A stretch of DNA of 64,000 nucleotides from DSOI01 sp041394885 (GCA_041394885.1 JAWKHI010000040.1:1-64000), one strand, 5' to 3'. Positions 53,728-62,256 are shown, numbered from the stretch's first letter. Notes: a model not told the origin generated them from the letters alone. Translations and numbers: made by a program.

Positions 53728-56203
53728 ACCGTTCGGGAGCTTTTCTTTCATAAACCTGAAACGCCGCCCACGAATACGGCTTTCGATCGGCCCCCACCGC
53801 CTCTTTCCGGTACTGTAGCTTCGCGCTCCGCAGTGCCTCCGCGGGGGGCCGCCCCGCAGCTAATTGCTCGTACAGCAACGTCATTATTCGCGACGTCGGT
53901 TTATCCGGCACGTCCCACAACCCGGCGATCACATGGCTCGCTCCGGCACGCAGAAATGCCCACGATAATCCCACCAGCCCCTCGCCCGAATAGGCGCGAT
54001 CGCCCGCGGACCGGCACGCCGACAGAGTCACCAAATCCGCCGTCAGACGCCCTCGCGCCACTTCCCGGGCGTACAACCGCGCACGACCCTCATAGGGAGA
54101 TAACATTACGAACGAATCGAGTGGTGACTCCCGGTTCGCCTTCGCGTGCGCCGCGAAATGAATGTGGCTGTATCGCGCCGGTTCCGCCGCTTCGAATGCC
54201 GCCGGCGTCGCCTCCACGTCCTGCTTCACCACCGCGTCCGGGAAGCCCCGCCGCACGGCTTCGATCTCCGTCCCCGCCGCGCTCAGCCTTGGGAACTCCG
54301 GTCCGTTCGCAACCGGATCGCCGATCAGCAGCAAGGATCGCCTGCCCGCGCGGACGTTCCCCGCGCCTGCCAGAAGTCCCAGTGACGGCGCGATCGATAC
54401 CGTCACGTCGTCAATCCACAGCCGCTGCGCGCCCGGCTCCGGAAGCGTCTCGAAGTTCAGCCCATGCAGCGGCCCGTCCGGCACGATCACAACGCGGCTG
54501 CCCGGACGGACTCGCCCTCCCAGCGGCGCCACCAGTGCGCCGTACAGTTTCTCACCGGCTGGCTCGCCGCCGGAAAGCGGATCGCCACGGTCTCGTTCGA
54601 GGAACGTCCGCCAGGACCGTACCCAGCGCGTCAACTCCTCCGGCGACGCCGCCAGCGGGATCCGCTCATGACGGCCCCCGGAGATCACCCGCGCATACGA
54701 CCCTTGCGGGCCGATCCAGTAAGCCACCAACGCCACTCCCCGCGGAATCATCCTCCCAAGCCGCGCCGCCAGATCTGCACGGCGGACCTCGCCTCCTCCC
54801 TCGATCTGCGCGGCGAGCGATCGCGCCCGGCTCGAGTCTTCCACCGCCAGCGCGGCGTCTTCATTCCCCTCCCGCACCAGCATCGCCGCATAACCACGGT
54901 AAAAGCGCATCACCTGCGTGAGAAACGATAGCCGCGACTCCTCGCCCACTTGGCTGGACTGGGCCTGTTCGATGATGTCGAGAGCCGCCCGGTAATGGAC
55001 CCTGGCTGCCGCCTCGTCCCTCGCCTGTTCGTGGGCCCGCGCCAGCCCCGCCTCCGCCTCCCATCGCACTGGCGCCAGCAGCTTCGAATTCGCAGCTATG
55101 GCATCATACATCCCGATACTCTCCGCGACGCCGCCCCTGGCGAGTGTGAGATGGGCCAGGTTCAAATCCAGATACTCGCGCCCGGTGAGTTGCGGATACC
55201 GCTCGAACAGTTGCCGCACTTCGTCGCTCACCGCCGCCGCACGATCCAGACGCCCCGTCTCGAGATACGCCTCCGTCAGGTTGTTCGCTGTCTTTTTCAC
55301 CGCCGCCGGAAGGTTTAACGCCCGGCCCATCCGCAGTGCTCGTTCCAGATAAGCGAACGAGCGGTCAAACTCGCCCCTCTGCACGTGGATCAGGCCGATG
55401 AGGTTCAGCGTGTCCACGGTCAACCGGTCTGACTTCGCTTCATTTTCGGCCACCAGCGCCTCGTGCAGAGTCGCGAGTGCGCGATCGTACTCGCCTACCA
55501 TCCGGTACGCGTCGCCAAGATTGTTCCGTGCCGCGGACTCGAGCAGCCGCGCCTGAGCCCGGTGCGCGGCAGACGCGGCCCGCTCCAACGCCTCGATGGC
55601 CGCGTCGTGCTCGGCGCGGTCACGATTGAGAATCAAGCCCAGGTTTAGCGCCGCCACACCCTGCTCGAACGGCCCTCCCGATTCAGCCACCCGGACAGCC
55701 TCGCCCAGCAACTCGACCGCTTCGCCGGTCCGCCGCTGCGCCGCATGGATGCCCGCGCGCTTCACCAGCGCTTCGGTCAGCAGTTCCACATCGCGCGTGG
55801 TTCGGGAGCGCGCAATGGCGCGGTCAAAGTGTTGGCCGGCCAACGAATAGTCGGGATGAGACTCGAGCGCCAGCCGGCCCCGGATGTAGTCGATCCATGG
55901 ATCTTTCGCCGCGGCATCGGCGTCGAACGAGGCGAGGATTGTGGTTACCCGCTCATGCTCCCCGTCGGTAAGCAAAACGCGGCACCGTAGGATCTCGAAG
56001 CGCTGCCGCCAGGCCCGGTCAGGGGAGTCTTCGATTCCGCGGCGGATCGTTTCGCGCGCCGACGCGTGATCGCCGCGATGGTAGGCCTCGCGCGCCTCAT
56101 CCAGACTCGTACGCGCGTCGGGCGTGCGGCATCCGGACGCCGCCAACGCGAGAAGCGCAAAGGCCGCTCCGGCGCGGCTCCAGGGAGCCAGAAACACGCC
56201 CAC
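53726..56203 (-). CDS. TPR-CHAT protease lipoprotein
   Basis: 825 residues from GTG 56203 (GTG 56197 also possible). A lipoprotein signal (AFALLALAASGC) is followed by about 450 residues of TPR helices (ALNLGLILNRD, ARNNLGDAYRMVGEYDRALA, NLIGLIHVQRGEFDRSFAY) and a C-terminal CHAT caspase-like domain with His in HIHFAAHAK and Cys in VTLSACRSAG, so the catalytic dyad is intact. It is the last gene after sigma, anti-sigma and an unknown protein. The signal sequence places it in the periplasm or outer envelope. Partners and substrate are unknown; the anti-sigma factor is a candidate. Confidence 0.88.
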   Translation of the reverse strand: MGVFLAPWSRAGAAFALLALAASGCRTPDARTSLDEAREAYHRGDHASARETIRRGIEDSPDRAWRQRFEILRCRVLLTDGEHERVTTILASFDADAAAKDPWIDYIRGRLALESHPDYSLAGQHFDRAIARSRTTRDVELLTEALVKRAGIHAAQRRTGEAVELLGEAVRVAESGGPFEQGVAALNLGLILNRDRAEHDAAIEALERAASAAHRAQARLLESAARNNLGDAYRMVGEYDRALATLHEALVAENEAKSDRLTVDTLNLIGLIHVQRGEFDRSFAYLERALRMGRALNLPAAVKKTANNLTEAYLETGRLDRAAAVSDEVRQLFERYPQLTGREYLDLNLAHLTLARGGVAESIGMYDAIAANSKLLAPVRWEAEAGLARAHEQARDEAAARVHYRAALDIIEQAQSSQVGEESRLSFLTQVMRFYRGYAAMLVREGNEDAALAVEDSSRARSLAAQIEGGGEVRRADLAARLGRMIPRGVALVAYWIGPQGSYARVISGGRHERIPLAASPEELTRWVRSWRTFLERDRGDPLSGGEPAGEKLYGALVAPLGGRVRPGSRVVIVPDGPLHGLNFETLPEPGAQRLWIDDVTVSIAPSLGLLAGAGNVRAGRRSLLLIGDPVANGPEFPRLSAAGTEIEAVRRGFPDAVVKQDVEATPAAFEAAEPARYSHIHFAAHAKANRESPLDSFVMLSPYEGRARLYAREVARGRLTADLVTLSACRSAGDRAYSGEGLVGLSWAFLRAGASHVIAGLWDVPDKPTSRIMTLLYEQLAAGRPPAEALRSAKLQYRKEAVGADRKPYSWAAFQVYERKAPER

Positions 56204-56498
56204 TACCGGAAGCCGGAGCGAGTCCGTTTTGCGCGTATTCGTAGGAGCGCAAGGCCGCTCCGGCGCGGCCCGAACATCACAGAAACTCGCGATCAAGGCC
56301 GGGCGAGTCCGTTTTGTATTCGTAGGAAGCGCAAGGCCGCTCCGGCGCGGCTCCAAACATGACAGAAACTCGCGATCCGGAAGCGAGGATCCGTTTTGCG
56401 CGTATTCGTAGGAAGCGCAAAGGCCGCTCCGGCGCGGCTCAAACATGACAGAAACTCGCGATCCAAGGCCGGAGCGAGTCCGTTTTGCGCGTATTCGA
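56153..56498. repeat. Four degenerate REP-like repeats with GC-rich palindrome
   Basis: Cores GCCGCTCCGGCGCGGC begin at 56163, 56254, 56336 and 56423 (spacings 91, 82 and 87). Each sits in a longer unit that includes GAAACTCGCGAT and GTCCGTTTTGCGCGTATTCG. The core can fold as GCCGC/GCGGC. The first unit runs into the CHAT signal-peptide codons, the last forms the 3' end of the upstream gene. The spacings break any common reading frame, so this is a DNA or RNA element, not a protein repeat. Confidence 0.75.
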
Positions 56499-57371
56499 AG
56501 AATCAGGGATACTCGCTGCCACCCTCGCCGTAGCACCCTCGGCATCTCCGCCATAGGCCGATCCCAGCTCCACCCGGAACATCGAGAGCCGGCGCCGTTT
56601 CGGCGTGATCAGCAGTTCGCCCAACACCAGCGTCCCAATCCCCTCGATCCGAACCCGGTTGGCCCCCTCGAACGTCACATCGGGTGCGGTCTTCTTGGGA
56701 TTCGCCCACTCCACTTTGTGTACCACAGTGGCCAACGTCCCGCCGTACCGCGTGGCTGGGAACTCTCGCGTGTGGCACTCGCCGATGGGCTCGAACAAAT
56801 GGCCATATTTCGCGGCGAATTCTTGGTCGCCTTCCCACGCCGCTTTCAGCGCGTCCTGCGTTTTGAACTCGTTGAACAGATCGGTCGCGAACGTGATCCG
56901 CAGCAGGCAGCCGTCGATCGACACCTTGTCCAGGATCAGCTTCTTCGGGTCGAGAGTGAATTCGCTTTGGCGCCCGCCGGTTCGCGGATCGAAAATCTCG
57001 AGGTCAAAGCAAGCCTTCTTGATCGTCAGCTTACGTTTCGGTGCTTTCGTGTCCTTGGCGTTGATGATCGCCACACCGGAAACCGCCGATGTCACCCGCG
57101 TCACCGCCGGAAGGTCGTTGTCGCCGTGATTGCCGTCGGTGAATTTGGCGGCGTCCTTGGCCGGTCTGTATTCGCCCTCGCACGAACTAACGGCTTTCCC
57201 GAAACAGACGCTGCCCTTGAAGAACCGGGAGTCGGACGCCCTGGTCGACGAAAGCCCGCCGGTGGATCCGATCGCGCTCGCTGCCTGGGATTTGATCAGT
57301 ACATCGTCGGGGCGCCGCACATGGGCGCTGAAGCCAACCGCGCTGGCGGAGAACGAATATCGCTTTGACAT
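56439..57371 (-). CDS. Hypothetical protein of the sigma/CHAT module
   Basis: 310 residues; unrecognised. No signal peptide or transmembrane helix, so cytoplasmic. Predicted beta-rich with charged strands: KRKLTIKKACFDLEIFDPRT, KLILDKVSIDGCLLRITFA, FPATRYGGTLATVVHKVEW, IGTLVLGELLITPKRRR. The last ~20 residues (NTRKTDSLRPWIASF) are encoded by the terminal repeat unit and probably represent a recent C-terminal extension. Its position between anti-sigma and CHAT genes suggests a protease substrate or adaptor. Codon bias is normal, so it is a real gene. Confidence 0.65.
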   Translation of the reverse strand: MSKRYSFSASAVGFSAHVRRPDDVLIKSQAASAIGSTGGLSSTRASDSRFFKGSVCFGKAVSSCEGEYRPAKDAAKFTDGNHGDNDLPAVTRVTSAVSGVAIINAKDTKAPKRKLTIKKACFDLEIFDPRTGGRQSEFTLDPKKLILDKVSIDGCLLRITFATDLFNEFKTQDALKAAWEGDQEFAAKYGHLFEPIGECHTREFPATRYGGTLATVVHKVEWANPKKTAPDVTFEGANRVRIEGIGTLVLGELLITPKRRRLSMFRVELGSAYGGDAEGATARVAASIPDSSNTRKTDSLRPWIASFCHV

Positions 57372-57409
57372 GGAATTGGCTGATTACCTCGAGATAGAAA
57401 GATGTAGCG

Positions 57410-58147
57410 TCATCGGCGCGCGATCCGGAACTGGTATCGTTCCGCGGCCTCGGTCCACGACTCGCCGTCCGCGTACAGCACCTGCGCCGACGCACTGAAC
57501 TCGCCTTCCCCGAATGTGCCCAGCGGAAGCGGAACTGAGAGCAATACACTCGCTCCCCCAGCCTCGGGCGTCATCGCGATCGTCTCTTCGTGGATCGGCA
57601 ACGCCTCGGCCCCGGTCCGTTCGCCCCGGAAAAACTGAAGCCTTACAGACCGTGCGCCGGCAGGAACCTCGAACGAAAAAGGAACCACCGCATGCAGATC
57701 GTCGGCGGCAACCGTAATTACCTTGCCCGCCGCGCGAACCCCGGCCGGATCGATGATCGCCGTCACCGCGGCTCGCGGCGTCAGCGCTACCCGGAGCCCC
57801 GGGATCTCCACAAACCGCTGATAGCCGGCCAGCATCGCGAAAGCCAGCGCCGCCAGCGCTGGAGCGGCGAACGCCGGCGTCCACTCGAAACCGCGAAAGG
57901 GAGATATCGACGCGAGCAGCGACCGCAAGCCCAATGCTTTCACCGGCTCGGCCGACCGCGCCGGCTGTTCGCGAAGCACCGCTTTCAGGTTCTCCACAAA
58001 CACCGCCGAGTCACGCACCTCGCTCGCGCAGTGCACGCAATCGAAATAGTGGGCTTCGAAGGCCTCCTGCTCGGAAACCTCCAGCTCCCCGAGCAAGTAC
58101 CGCTGGGCAGCCATTGCCTGAATCGCGCTTTGGTGATCCATGGTCAT
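57410..58147 (-). CDS. Transmembrane anti-sigma factor with zinc finger
   Basis: 245 residues. The N-terminus carries the ZAS-type anti-sigma motif His33-x3-Cys37-x2-Cys40 (EAHYFDCVHC). A transmembrane helix follows near residues 89-110 (AFAAPALAALAFAMLAGY). The remaining ~135 residues are a periplasmic beta-domain (AAVTAIIDPAGV, VPFSFEVPAGARSVRLQF). It lies after the sigma gene and would sequester it at the membrane. The start (ATGACCATG) is nine bases from the -10-like half of a motif copy, suggesting its own, nearly leaderless, promoter. Confidence 0.85.
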   Translation of the reverse strand: MTMDHQSAIQAMAAQRYLLGELEVSEQEAFEAHYFDCVHCASEVRDSAVFVENLKAVLREQPARSAEPVKALGLRSLLASISPFRGFEWTPAFAAPALAALAFAMLAGYQRFVEIPGLRVALTPRAAVTAIIDPAGVRAAGKVITVAADDLHAVVPFSFEVPAGARSVRLQFFRGERTGAEALPIHEETIAMTPEAGGASVLLSVPLPLGTFGEGEFSASAQVLYADGESWTEAAERYQFRIARR

Positions 58148-58155
58148 GCACCTGA

Positions 58156-58182
58156 TAGTGACTTCCGGCGTGCCAGCGTTTC
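58156..58182 (-). promoter_or_regulatory. ECF-type promoter motif, copy 2 (before the anti-sigma gene)
   Basis: Minus strand TGAAACG, 14 bases, GTCACTA, ending nine bases upstream of the anti-sigma ATG. The -35-like TGAAAC is the common group IV sigma element and the GTC-containing downstream half fits an ECF -10. Same spacing as the other two copies. Confidence 0.6.
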
Positions 58183-58213
58183 AGTCACTGTAACCGTTTT
58201 ACGCAGATTGCCG

Positions 58214-58795
58214 CTAGAAATTCAGCAGCGCCATCGCGGCGGCTTTTCCTTTCGTAAAATGATCCCGGAAACGTCCCTTCGCTCGATGCAGCAGCACCCG
58301 CAGGTACTCCCGATCCACGTTCATTTCACGGCAGATATCGTCTTTGTCCCGCTCTTCGAGGAAAATCGAACGCAGAATCGTCTGGTCCTTTTCCGGTAGT
58401 TCCGCCAATACTTGCCGTACGCGGTTCTTGCGCTCCTCACTCACCAGCCGGCTCTCGCTATCCTCGGCCGAATCAGGTGGATCCGACATATGCTCCGGCA
58501 GATCGTTGATGCGGCTCGCGCCCCGATAGTACTCCAGTAGTACGTTCTGGCAAACCGTGTTCACGAACGCACCCAGGCGCTCCGGATGCTCCAGGCTGCC
58601 TTTCTTTCGCAGAAAAGCGAACGTTCGGAGAAAAGTCTCCTGAACCAGATCCTCCCGCACTTGCGGACTCCGTACGCGACTCCGCAGCTTCACCTCCAGC
58701 AACTCTCCGAAGTAGTGGGTGAAGTGCCGTTCAACGTCGCTGTTTCCTTCGATCAACTTATCGACATACGGCTGATCGAAGGTTTCCCATTGCAT
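58214..58795 (-). CDS. RNA polymerase sigma factor, ECF-type sigma-70
   Basis: 193 residues from ATG 58795. Region 2 is seen as VREDLVQETFLRTFAFLRKK with the conserved D-L-V-Q-E-x-F; region 4 as LAELPEKDQTILRSIFLEER followed by ICREMNVDREYLRVLLHRAK, a helix-turn-helix for -35 binding. An in-frame ATG at 58894 with a good SD (GGAGG, 7-base spacing) would add 33 basic residues; a sigma-70-like promoter lies between the two starts. The anti-sigma gene follows 66 bases on. The motif at 59070-59096 suggests autoregulation. Confidence 0.9.
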   Translation of the reverse strand: MQWETFDQPYVDKLIEGNSDVERHFTHYFGELLEVKLRSRVRSPQVREDLVQETFLRTFAFLRKKGSLEHPERLGAFVNTVCQNVLLEYYRGASRINDLPEHMSDPPDSAEDSESRLVSEERKNRVRQVLAELPEKDQTILRSIFLEERDKDDICREMNVDREYLRVLLHRAKGRFRDHFTKGKAAAMALLNF

Positions 58796-58815
58796 ACGCC
58801 TACGCCGAACTGGGT

Positions 58816-58844
58816 AGTATACCTGCCGTTGGCGGACCCTGCAA
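58816..58844 (-). promoter_or_regulatory. Housekeeping-type promoter before the sigma gene
   Basis: Minus strand TTGCAG, 17 bases, TATACT: a perfect -10 but one, optimal spacing and half a consensus -35. Transcription would start about 14 bases before ATG 58795, giving basal sigma expression. Together with the distal ECF-type copy it suggests basal plus autoregulated control. Confidence 0.6.
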
Positions 58845-58894
58845 GCGGGGGTAGTGGTGGTCGAGCGACTCCCAGGGGATGTTGCGGCCGTCAT

Positions 58895-59429
58895 TTGGTT
58901 GCCTCCAAGTCTTCTGAACGCAGTTGCGAGGCGAAATCCGCCTCAGGTCCAGACGCCTGATTTTTGGCCATCCCCGTCTGGGGGGATTAGCCGGCGACAA
59001 CCAGACCTACCGATCTTCGGCCGGTCTCTCCTCCGGATGCGCCAACAGGATCATGGCTTCTGTTGTCGTTAGTGACGCCGGGTATGGTACCGTTACACGC
59101 GACTCCGTGATTTTTCTTATATTTCCCTCACGGCCCGCCATACCAAGCGTTGAAAAAACATCCGTATGTACTGGTAAGTATACACCTGCGCTTGGGCAGG
59201 GGAAAGCCCTATCGCTCCCGGCGGCACTCTACCCTTTTTGGGAATCCCCGTTTCGGGCCTCCGCTGCGGATCCCCGCTAAGAGATAGCAGCAATCGTAAA
59301 ACTCGGCTCCGTACGCAACCGAAGCGCTTTCGGTCGCGTCGAGGGGAAGGTCCGGATGCAAGTCTGCTATAAATGTAGATTGGCCCGGCCTCGCGCCGGA
59401 CACTTGTAACGCGGATCCTCAACCTTGTG
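58895..59429. other. Divergent control region between sigma and SBBP genes
   Basis: 535 bases with no supported gene. It contains the ECF-type motif at 59070-59096, the SD GGAGG for the alternative sigma start near 58902-58906, and AT-rich tracts around 59108-59125. A 6-base hairpin ACCGAA/TTCGGT with loop GCGCT near 59319-59335 lies in the leader side of the plus-strand gene. No convincing plus-strand promoter was identified. ORFs here have poor coding bias. Confidence 0.5.
59070..59096 (-). promoter_or_regulatory. ECF-type promoter motif, copy 1 (upstream of the sigma gene)
   Basis: Minus strand TGTAACG, 14 bases, GTCACTA. TGTAAC is a known ECF -35 variant. It lies 275 bases upstream of ATG 58795 and 176 bases upstream of the alternative ATG 58894, leaving a long leader. 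Third member of the matching set in this module. Confidence 0.6.
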
Positions 59430-61715
59430 ATGTACAGACTCGCCTTCCTTCTTGCAAATCTCGCTGCCTTCGGGCTGCTTACCCCGGCCGCCTTTGGCAG
59501 CCGAGGTACCACCGTCTCGGCCAAGTCCCCGGACTTGGGCACCCGCATGCTCGAGCGTCTTCCCCTACGGTTTGAACCCAACGAAGGCCAGCTTCCTCCT
59601 GAGGTGCGCTTCCTCACACGCTCTTCCCAGCGGATGCTGTTCCTAACGGACCAGGAGGCGATCGTCCCGCTCCGCCACGGTTCGCTCAAGATCCGCCCCG
59701 TCCACGCCAATCCCAAGCCCGAAGTGGAAGGCGTACGGCCTTTTGAATCCACCAGCACTTATATTCGCGGGAACGACCGGAGTCAATGGCGCTCCAGCGT
59801 GCCTCACTTCGGTGGCGTCCGGTACCGCGAAGTCTACCCCGGCATTGATCTGCTCTACCGCGGCCAGGGCCGCCAGGTGGAATATGATTTCTACGTCGCA
59901 CCCGGCGCCGATCCCGGTCAGATCCGCCTCCAGTTCACCGGAGCCGACAAACTCTGGATCGACGGCGAGGGCGCTCTCCACGTCCGCGCGGGCGGCGAGG
60001 AACTCCGCCAACCCGTGCCGTTCGCCTTCCAGGACGACGACAACCGGGAAGGTACGCGTGTCGAAGCTTCCTACCGGATCGTCGGCAAGCGCGAAGTCGA
60101 GTTCCGCGTCGGCGAATACGATCGCGATCAGAAGCTCGTCATTGACCCGGTCCTGATCGCCACCTACTTCGGCGGCGCGAGCGTCGATGTCGCCACCAAC
60201 GTCGCCGTCGATAGCTCCGGCGCGGTGTGGGTCACAGGCTACAGTTCGTCCCCCATGCTGCCGGTTACCGGTATTCCGTTCCGCGAGGAAGAAAGCGGCA
60301 ACGTGGACCTGTTCATCGCCAAGTTCAACCCCACCCTCACCGGCGGATCCTCGCTCCAGTACGCCACCTACTACGGGGGAGATGGGGAAGACCGGCCAAC
60401 CGCACTCACCATCGATCCGCAAGGATTCCTCCTCGTCGCCGGCTACACCACCTCGACCAATTTCCCCCTCGCCGGCAACAACCAGGCGGCACTGGGTGGC
60501 GATCGTGATGCGTTCCTGGTCCGGTTCAGCACCACCGACCGTGGCACCGACGCTCTCTGGTACGCAACCTATTTCGGCGGTGACCGCCGTGACGTCGCTC
60601 TCGCGGTCGCCGGCGGCCCGGGCGGCCGCGCCTACATCGCCGGCTATACTACCCAAATCGAAGGGTTCCCCCTCACAGGCGGCCCCCTCCAGGGCTCCAA
60701 CCGCGGCGGCTACGATACCTTCCTCGTCGAAATCGAAACCCTCGACACCGCCAACGCCATCCGCTATGCCACCTTCCTCGGCGGCTCCAGTACCGACGTC
60801 GCCACCGGCCTCGCCCTCGATGCCGCGGGCCGTATCTGGATGGCCGGCTACACCATGTCCAGCGACTTTCCCACCACCGCCGGCGCGTATCGCGAATCCG
60901 CCGCCGGACGCGGCGATATCTTCCTCGCCCGCGTTGACCGCTCTCGCGACGGCCTCGACGCTCTCGACTACGCCACCTACCTCGGCGGCAGCGACACCGA
61001 CGTAGCCTATGGCATGGTCATGGATTCGGCCGGCCGCATGCACTTCACCGGCTATACCTTCTCCAGCGACTTCCCCGTCACCGCCGATGCCCACCGCGCC
61101 GCCCGCGCCGGCGCCACGGACGCCATCTACGTCCGCTTTGACCCCGCCGCCGCGGACCCGCTTTCCTACTCCACCTACCTCGGCGGCGGCAGCACCGATG
61201 TCGGCTACGGCCTCGCCCTCGACGCCACCGGCAAGGTGGCCATCACCGGCTACACCCATTCGAACGATTTCCCCATCGCCGGCGGCGCGCTCCAGCCCTC
61301 GTTCGGCGGCGCCTCCGATGCCTTCGTCGCCTTCCTCGATCCAGCCGCCCCCGCCGCGGCCTCCCTCATCTACTCGAGCTACCTCGGCGGCAACACACTC
61401 GAAGCCGGCAACCAGATCGCCCTCGACGGCGAAGGAAACATGTACATGGTGGGATCCACCACCTCGCGCATGTTGTCCACCGGTTCCTCCGTCTTTCAGC
61501 CCGACATCGCCGGACTCACCGATGCCTTCGTCGTCCGGCTGAATCTATGCGCCGACGAGGAGGCCTGCCGCGAACAGGGCCTGCTCGTCAATCAATCCTG
61601 CCAGGCCGATCAGGGCTTCTCCGCCCGCTTCAACGCGGCCGACGCCGCCTGCGTCGCCGACGATCGCGGCGGGTTCATCTGCTCGCGTACCGTCTGCGCG
61701 TCCACGAAGAAGTAA
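59430..61715 (+). CDS. SBBP-repeat beta-propeller secreted protein
   Basis: 761 residues from ATG 59430. Signal peptide, then an N-terminal ~200-residue domain (RFEPNEGQLPPEVRFLTR, HFGGVRYREVYPGIDLLYRG) found before SBBP propellers, then repeated blades of the form Y-A-T-Y-L-G-G ... D-x-A ... G-x-x-W-x-T-G-Y-T ... D-F-P (seven or so copies). The C-terminal ~60 residues are Cys-rich (LCADEEACREQG, FICSRTVCAS). Function unknown; surface binding likely. It diverges from the sigma operon. Confidence 0.88.
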   Translation: MYRLAFLLANLAAFGLLTPAAFGSRGTTVSAKSPDLGTRMLERLPLRFEPNEGQLPPEVRFLTRSSQRMLFLTDQEAIVPLRHGSLKIRPVHANPKPEVEGVRPFESTSTYIRGNDRSQWRSSVPHFGGVRYREVYPGIDLLYRGQGRQVEYDFYVAPGADPGQIRLQFTGADKLWIDGEGALHVRAGGEELRQPVPFAFQDDDNREGTRVEASYRIVGKREVEFRVGEYDRDQKLVIDPVLIATYFGGASVDVATNVAVDSSGAVWVTGYSSSPMLPVTGIPFREEESGNVDLFIAKFNPTLTGGSSLQYATYYGGDGEDRPTALTIDPQGFLLVAGYTTSTNFPLAGNNQAALGGDRDAFLVRFSTTDRGTDALWYATYFGGDRRDVALAVAGGPGGRAYIAGYTTQIEGFPLTGGPLQGSNRGGYDTFLVEIETLDTANAIRYATFLGGSSTDVATGLALDAAGRIWMAGYTMSSDFPTTAGAYRESAAGRGDIFLARVDRSRDGLDALDYATYLGGSDTDVAYGMVMDSAGRMHFTGYTFSSDFPVTADAHRAARAGATDAIYVRFDPAAADPLSYSTYLGGGSTDVGYGLALDATGKVAITGYTHSNDFPIAGGALQPSFGGASDAFVAFLDPAAPAAASLIYSSYLGGNTLEAGNQIALDGEGNMYMVGSTTSRMLSTGSSVFQPDIAGLTDAFVVRLNLCADEEACREQGLLVNQSCQADQGFSARFNAADAACVADDRGGFICSRTVCASTKK

Positions 61716-61716
61716 T

Positions 61717-62256
61717 TCAAACGGCCAGCTTTTCGAGCAGCCGCCGCACCCACGGGCAGGATGCTCTTACTCGGGACGGATCCACCAACGCAAGAATCCG
61801 GAACGAATCGCGTCCCTTGTCATAACCCTGCTTCGTGGTATCTCTGGCCGCGATGTCGACGGCCCGGAGTATTTCGGCTTTGGCCACCTGATTCGGCCGG
61901 GGATTCCCTGGAAGCGCGTTTTCGCGGAACCCCTTGCCAAAGTAGCTGCTCAAAGCGTTGCGATCGGCCAGGAACCACGCTTCCATGCACTCCACCATCA
62001 GGTGAACGTGATCGCCGGTGGCTCGTTCCGGACGGCGCCAACCCTCAGAGGCCAGAACCGTCCACGGGTCGGTGCCATCGGGAACCGGTCCTTCGCTGTC
62101 GATCAGAAGGAGGGCGTTCTCACCACTTCGGAGTACCCGCCGAAAATCCTCGCGCGCTTGGGTTCTGCCTCCACCCGCGATGATCCGCGGCATCCGGTTC
62201 CGTAGCCCGGCCTTCTCGAAGAACGCGGCGAATGCCCGGCGGCATTCCGTGTTCAA
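61717..62256 (-). CDS. DUF4276-like TOPRIM-fold protein, apparently frameshifted at N-terminus
   Basis: 179 residues in the main frame: FEKAGLRNRMPRIIAGGGRT, ENALLLIDSEGPV, HLMVECMEAWFLADRNAL, and the conserved end. The family N-terminus is missing here but is found one frame over: from a TTG at 62291, overlapping the ATPase stop (TTGA), the codons read MTIVVEGGSAR and then hit a stop near 62255. A single missing base around 62256-62262 joins MTIVVEGG to LNTECRRAF. The Glu of VVEGG is the TOPRIM catalytic Glu. So the true gene spans 61717-62291 and is either inactivated or mis-sequenced. Confidence 0.7.
   Translation of the reverse strand: MNTECRRAFAAFFEKAGLRNRMPRIIAGGGRTQAREDFRRVLRSGENALLLIDSEGPVPDGTDPWTVLASEGWRRPERATGDHVHLMVECMEAWFLADRNALSSYFGKGFRENALPGNPRPNQVAKAEILRAVDIAARDTTKQGYDKGRDSFRILALVDPSRVRASCPWVRRLLEKLAV

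Noticed and set aside
56153..56498. CRISPR array
   Set aside because: Units are 82-91 bases, degenerate throughout, without constant repeats and unique spacers, and no cas genes are present.
56204..56554. Upstream extension of the CHAT ORF through the repeats
   Set aside because: The repeat spacings shift frame between units and the lipoprotein signal starts at GTG 56203, so the extension is a chance open frame.
58800..59000. Separate leader peptide gene upstream of sigma
   Set aside because: The only well-initiated frame (ATG 58894) reads in frame into sigma, so it is treated as an alternative sigma start.
59280..59400. Cyclic-di-GMP-type riboswitch in the SBBP leader
   Set aside because: Some short pieces looked similar, but the conserved core and the paired helices could not be drawn.
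59643..61259. 538-codon minus-strand ORF opposite the SBBP protein
   Set aside because: Gly/Ala/Val-repetitive shadow of the propeller repeats, no motifs.
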